DNA from: Nitrososphaerales archaeon | GTDB lineage: Archaea; Thermoproteota; Nitrososphaeria; Nitrososphaerales; CADDZS01 | Assembly (NCBI GenBank): GCA_030043455.1 | Contig: JASHXQ010000173.1 | Location: 1-8,809, forward strand | DNA length: 8,809 bases | Direction: 5' to 3' | Shown here: piece after piece, positions 6,483 through 8,809 of the stretch | Numbering within the stretch: the first letter of the stretch is position 1 | Layout: every line of letters begins with the position of its first letter | Translations under genes and position numbers: made by a program | The notes under the pieces: model-generated | What the model was told of the DNA's origin: nothing | The model's input: only the letters and a program-made list of their open reading frames with translations | Databases searched by the model: none

Positions 6483-7238
6483 TTGCGTGCAATATTCCTT
6501 ACTGGGACGGCCGGTTCGGGCAAGTCCTCGCTCTGCTCCATTTTGGCGCCCTGGTATACTGACAAGGGGGCCACGGTTGCGACGGTGAATTTAGATCCAG
6601 GCGTCCAGGAAATGCCCTATGAACCTGACGTTGATATCAGGGATTTCATCGACATTTCCACGGTGATGCAGAATTACCAGCTAGGGCCAAACGGGGCTCT
6701 GATAATGGCTGCTGACCTGGTTGCCACAAGAGTGAACGATATTCAGGAAGCGCTGGATTCCATTAATCCGGACTATGCCATCTTTGATACGCCGGGCCAG
6801 ATCGAACTTTTTGCCTACAGGAGCAGTGGGCCTTACATTGTGGATAATATTTCGGCCGAAGCGACCACGATGCTCTTTCTCTATGATGCAACACTTGTAT
6901 CAACTCCGACGAACTTCATCAGCGTCGCTTTGCTGTCGGCATCCATCCGTCTCCGCCTAAAGGTTCCGCAGATCGCTGTTCTTTCCAGACGAGACATGCT
7001 TGGGCCAAATCTGAGAAAGGTCCTCGCGTGGGGCTCTAACGTATACAAACTGGAAGAAGCAGTCAAGCAGGAATCGAAGACCAGCTATGAGCTCGATTCG
7101 CTTTTACTCCGAGGGTTGTCTCGGTCAGGGATGGCCACCGAACTTTATCCGGTTTCCTCGACCACTCGGGAAGGACTCTTGGATCTTAGTGCAGTGATTG
7201 CTCGCCAACTTAACCAGGGCGAAGAAAGTGAAGAATAA
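6483..7238 (+). CDS. GPN-loop GTPase (Pab0955/XAB1 type)
   Basis: This 251-residue P-loop GTPase has the defining GPN insertion. G1 is GTAGSGKS (8-15), with Lys14 and Ser15 for phosphate and magnesium. It is followed by the VNLDPGVQEMPYEP block, the GPN tripeptide at 68-70 (QLGPNGAL), and G3 DTPGQIE (102-108). The G4 position reads S168-R-R-D171 in place of the usual NKxD, and G5 is probably VSST near 222. GPN proteins work as dimers in which the GPN loop completes the partner's active site; eukaryotic relatives assist RNA polymerase II assembly and nuclear import, and the archaeal role is not settled. TTG 6483 is the only usable start: an in-frame TGA sits at 6474 and the P-loop begins at residue 8. 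No clear ribosome binding site precedes it, so the mRNA may be leaderless. It lies upstream of rpo3, which fits a link to RNA polymerase. Confidence 0.9.
   Translation: MRAIFLTGTAGSGKSSLCSILAPWYTDKGATVATVNLDPGVQEMPYEPDVDIRDFIDISTVMQNYQLGPNGALIMAADLVATRVNDIQEALDSINPDYAIFDTPGQIELFAYRSSGPYIVDNISAEATTMLFLYDATLVSTPTNFISVALLSASIRLRLKVPQIAVLSRRDMLGPNLRKVLAWGSNVYKLEEAVKQESKTSYELDSLLLRGLSRSGMATELYPVSSTTREGLLDLSAVIARQLNQGEESEE
6489..6498 (-). promoter_or_regulatory. possible promoter box for the CinA-like gene
   Basis: On the minus strand GGAATATTGC is centred about 23 bases before the ATG at 6470 and lies within the first codons of the GTPase gene. It could act as a TATA-like element for a leaderless transcript. 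The evidence is position and AT content only. Confidence 0.22.
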
Positions 7239-7282
7239 GGGCAGGAGATTCCACGATTGAAGAGAGTTAGTGAACTGCATCC

Positions 7283-7330
7283 ATGAAAATAAAATCCGCA
7301 ATGTTCCGGGTAAATGTATTGCGAACCTAA
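7283..7330 (+). other. 15-codon ORF in the rpo3 upstream region, coding status doubtful
   Basis: ATG at 7283 opens a frame of 15 codons (peptide MKIKSAMFRVNVLRT) ending in TAA, within the 172-base gap between the GTPase stop and the rpo3 start. It has no good ribosome binding site and no obvious regulatory codon run. It could be a leader peptide but is more likely chance; it is listed because the gap otherwise holds no gene. Confidence 0.12.
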
Positions 7331-7339
7331 AACGTTTTA
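7328..7339. repeat. 12-base palindrome TAAAACGTTTTA upstream of rpo3
   Basis: This perfect palindrome lies about 75 bases before the rpo3 ATG. It is AT-rich and could contain the promoter element of the rpo3-rpl18e-rpl13 operon (TTTTAAG immediately to the right) or be an operator site. Palindromes of this length are expected about twice by chance in a window this size. Confidence 0.25.
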
Positions 7340-7385
7340 AGGGCAAGTATCGAATGGTCTATGTTACGGTCACAGCAGAACCTCG

Positions 7386-7401
7386 TTTTTCTCGCTTTTT
7401 T
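7386..7401 (+). terminator. double oligo-T tract between the GTPase gene and rpo3
   Basis: Runs of five T (7386-7390) and six T (7396-7401), separated by CTCGC, lie just before the rpo3 start. Archaeal RNA polymerase terminates at such tracts without a hairpin, so this is a reasonable terminator for the GTPase transcript. If the rpo3 promoter lies upstream of it, for example near 7335, it could instead act as an attenuator in the operon leader. Confidence 0.4.
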
Positions 7402-7410
7402 GTCTAAAGG

Positions 7411-8061
7411 ATGAGTGTTATTTCCATGGTTGCAATAGATGTTATAGAGTCTCAGCCCTCGAAAATTAGGCTTCGGCTTAAGGGTGTCGACCGAGCTTAT
7501 GCGAACGCCATCAGGAGAATAGCGATTTCCCAAGTACCCACTATGGCAATCGACGATGTGGTGATCCTGGAAAATTCGTCAGTGATGTTTGACGAGCTAG
7601 TAGCCCACCGATTAGGGCTGATTCCTCTGAAAACGGATCTTAGCAGGTACAATTTACCGGAAGATTGCGATTGCAAAAGTGCCCTCGGTTGTCCCAAATG
7701 CCGAGTGTTGTTGGTGCTGGACGCCGAAGCTAGCGACAAGGTTCGAGCAGTAAACTCTGGGGACTTGGTTTCAGAGGATCCTGAAACGAAGCCTATCAGT
7801 GATGTTATTCCTATCTTAAAACTGGCTCCTGGTCAGAAGGTCAAACTTGAGGCGTACGCGCGTTTGGGAAAAGGCAGCGAGCACGCAAAGTGGCAGCCTA
7901 CTTCTGCATCGGTACTTATCGAGACCGGCAAGCCAGACGAGTTCGAGCTCTACATCGAATCAGTTGGGTCGATTCCGGCTCCTGAAATCTTCGTTCGGTC
8001 GATTGAAAAATTGCAGAAGTCACTAGAGGAATTTTCCACCAAGCTGGTGGCCGCGGAGTAA
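7411..8061 (+). CDS. rpoD: DNA-directed RNA polymerase subunit Rpo3 (RpoD, Rpb3/alpha-like)
   Basis: This is the 216-residue archaeal Rpo3, counterpart of Rpb3 and bacterial alpha. It pairs with Rpo11 and forms the assembly platform with Rpo10. The dimerisation signature is clear: YANAIRRIAISQVPTMAID (about 30-48), then FDELVAHRLGLIPL, with a matching C-terminal dimerisation strand-helix (ELYIESVG, SIEKLQKSL). Domain 2 carries a metal-binding cluster C86-x-C88-x5-C94-x2-C97, close to the zinc loop of Rpb3. There is no room for the extra Fe-S ferredoxin-like domain seen in Sulfolobus Rpo3. Two starts are possible: ATG 7411, or ATG 7426, which begins MVAIDVIE like many relatives and has GGATGAGTG upstream as a weak ribosome binding site. 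I keep the longer form without strong preference. rpl18e follows after 12 bases. Confidence 0.95.
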   Translation: MSVISMVAIDVIESQPSKIRLRLKGVDRAYANAIRRIAISQVPTMAIDDVVILENSSVMFDELVAHRLGLIPLKTDLSRYNLPEDCDCKSALGCPKCRVLLVLDAEASDKVRAVNSGDLVSEDPETKPISDVIPILKLAPGQKVKLEAYARLGKGSEHAKWQPTSASVLIETGKPDEFELYIESVGSIPAPEIFVRSIEKLQKSLEEFSTKLVAAE

Positions 8062-8073
8062 TCTCGATCAAAA

Positions 8074-8424
8074 ATGAAGGAAAATCAGTACCGATTGAAG
8101 CTAGGCTACGACTTACGAAAGCAATCGCGAAAGTCAAAGCAGGGCCTGTGGAAGACTGCGTCTGAAGGAATACTTGCAAGCCGAAAAAATCGGCCCGAGG
8201 TAAACGTTGGTGTTATTTCAAGGAATTCGACCGAAGGGTCAAAGGTGCTTGTTGCGGGCAAGGTTCTGGGTACTGGAAAGATAGATCACAAGGTTACTGT
8301 CGGGGCCTATTCTTATTCGAAGGATGCAAGGGATAAAATCAGAGCTGCTGGTGGTGCCTGTCTCAATCTTCGTGAATTCATGGCCTCCACTTCTTCGGTA
8401 AAGGATGTGCTTCTGCTTGGCTAG
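8074..8424 (+). CDS. rpl18e: large-subunit ribosomal protein eL18 (L18e)
   Basis: This 116-residue L18e protein of the archaeal/eukaryotic 50S/60S subunit binds 23S rRNA. The family signature lies near 57-80: VLVAGKVLGTGKIDHKVTV, followed by SKDARDKIRAAGG and a conserved C-terminal Leu-rich strand ending VLLLG. The N-terminal 35 residues are basic (DLRKQSRKSKQGLW). ATG 8074 fits the family length. It lies 12 bases after the rpo3 stop and 4 bases before the rpl13 start, so the three genes form a tight operon with probable translational coupling. The order rpoD-L18e-L13 is standard in archaea. Nothing is missing or unusual apart from considerable divergence at the N-terminus. Confidence 0.94.
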   Translation: MKENQYRLKLGYDLRKQSRKSKQGLWKTASEGILASRKNRPEVNVGVISRNSTEGSKVLVAGKVLGTGKIDHKVTVGAYSYSKDARDKIRAAGGACLNLREFMASTSSVKDVLLLG

Positions 8425-8428
8425 CACC

Positions 8429-8809
8429 ATGCAGGAATCTTCTCAAGCTCCGGAGAGGAAAACTCCGAGCAAGCATTACGTTGACGCAAGTGGGCAGATT
8501 GTTGGAAGAATGTGCTCCCGAATAGCTAAGCTTCTGCTCAGCGGAGACAGCGTGGTCATTGTACACGCTGATAAGGCTCTTTTCTCGGGACATCGCTCGA
8601 ATGTGATGGGGGATTTCTTCGATCGCCTAAAAATTGCTAGCGTCGTCCATCCAAAGCATGGACCTTTCCACCCTCGAACTCCGGCAGGTATTCTTTCCAG
8701 AACTATAAGAGGGATGATTCCTAGAAATAAGACCAAGGGATTGTCTGCGATCAGGCGGCTACGTGTATACACCGACATTCCAAAAGGGATGGAAAAGATT
8801 TCGTTTACC
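8429..8809 (+). CDS. rpl13: large-subunit ribosomal protein uL13 (L13), 3' end cut by window
   Basis: These are the first 127 residues of archaeal L13, with the frame open to the last base. Recognisable blocks are VDASGQIVGRMCSRIAKLLL, the HADKALFSGH strand, and the archaeal signature FHPRTPAGILSRTIRGMIPR followed by RLRVYTDIP. Only a short C-terminal part should be missing, judged by the usual archaeal length of about 140-155 residues. The N-terminus has about 16 extra residues (QESSQAPERKTPSKH) before the usual start region. ATG 8429 lies 4 bases after the L18e stop. An in-frame ATG at 8405 inside L18e would add eight residues and is less likely. S9, rpoN and rpoK normally follow in this archaeal cluster but lie beyond the edge. 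Confidence 0.94.
   Translation, partial: MQESSQAPERKTPSKHYVDASGQIVGRMCSRIAKLLLSGDSVVIVHADKALFSGHRSNVMGDFFDRLKIASVVHPKHGPFHPRTPAGILSRTIRGMIPRNKTKGLSAIRRLRVYTDIPKGMEKISFT

Noticed and set aside
7239..7410. C/D-box small RNA in the rpo3 upstream gap
   Set aside because: No paired C (RUGAUGA) and D (CUGA) boxes at suitable spacing were found on the plus strand.
7125..7533. Minus-strand open frames across the rpo3 leader
   Set aside because: They overlap the GTPase 3' end and the rpo3 5' end antisense, with no ribosome binding site or recognisable protein.
1..8809. tRNA, rRNA, CRISPR array, insertion sequence or prophage
   Set aside because: No direct-repeat/spacer pattern, transposase-like frame, long terminal repeats or cloverleaf-like sequence was seen in the intergenic gaps, which are all under 200 bases.

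Overview
The window is archaeal chromosome. The diagnostic genes are an archaeal/eukaryotic-type RNA polymerase subunit Rpo3 (RpoD) followed by ribosomal proteins eL18 (L18e) and uL13, a GPN-loop GTPase of the Pab0955 type, a PAC2-family proteasome chaperone ending in an HbYX-like tripeptide, and a long Lhr-type helicase with a C-terminal zinc finger. Base composition is close to balanced and at least three genes appear to start with TTG. The lineage cannot be fixed from this sequence. The Rpo3 has no room for an inserted ferredoxin-like domain, which is compatible with several Thermoproteota or Thermoplasmatota groups, so I go no further than Archaea.

Layout. (1) 1-1077, minus: the N-terminal part of a cytoplasmic gamma-glutamyltransferase, cut by the window edge just after its catalytic Thr. 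(2) 1143-1886, minus: PAC2-family proteasome chaperone. (3) 1887-2070: intergenic, with an AT-rich inverted repeat. (4) 2071-2415, minus: small DUF5752-like protein, divergent from (5) 2543-5371, plus: Lhr-type ATP-dependent helicase. (6) 5394-5573, plus: 59-residue zinc-ribbon protein downstream of the helicase. It overlaps tail to tail by 12 bases with (7) 5562-6470, minus: CinA N-terminal/MoaB-like nucleotide-utilising enzyme. (8) 6483-7238, plus: GPN-loop GTPase, whose start codon is only 12 bases from the divergent start of gene 7. (9) 7239-7410: leader region with a short palindrome and two oligo-T tracts. (10) 7411-8809, plus: rpo3, rpl18e and rpl13 in the classical archaeal order, with L13 running off the right edge.

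How the genes fit together. The right third is transcription and translation machinery: Rpo3 is an RNA polymerase assembly-platform subunit, and its upstream neighbour belongs to a GTPase family whose eukaryotic members help assemble or import RNA polymerase II. The centre is nucleic-acid surveillance or repair (the Lhr helicase with a small zinc ribbon of unknown role). The left end is protein and peptide turnover (the PAC2 chaperone, then gamma-glutamyl peptide metabolism). I see no CRISPR array, transposon, phage gene, tRNA or rRNA. Most of the window is ordinary core genome. The points most worth a second look are the uncharacterised zinc ribbon after the helicase, the HbYX tail on PAC2, the palindrome over the helicase start codon, the altered G4 motif of the GPN GTPase, and the apparent break in the usual S13-S4-S11-rpoD gene order.
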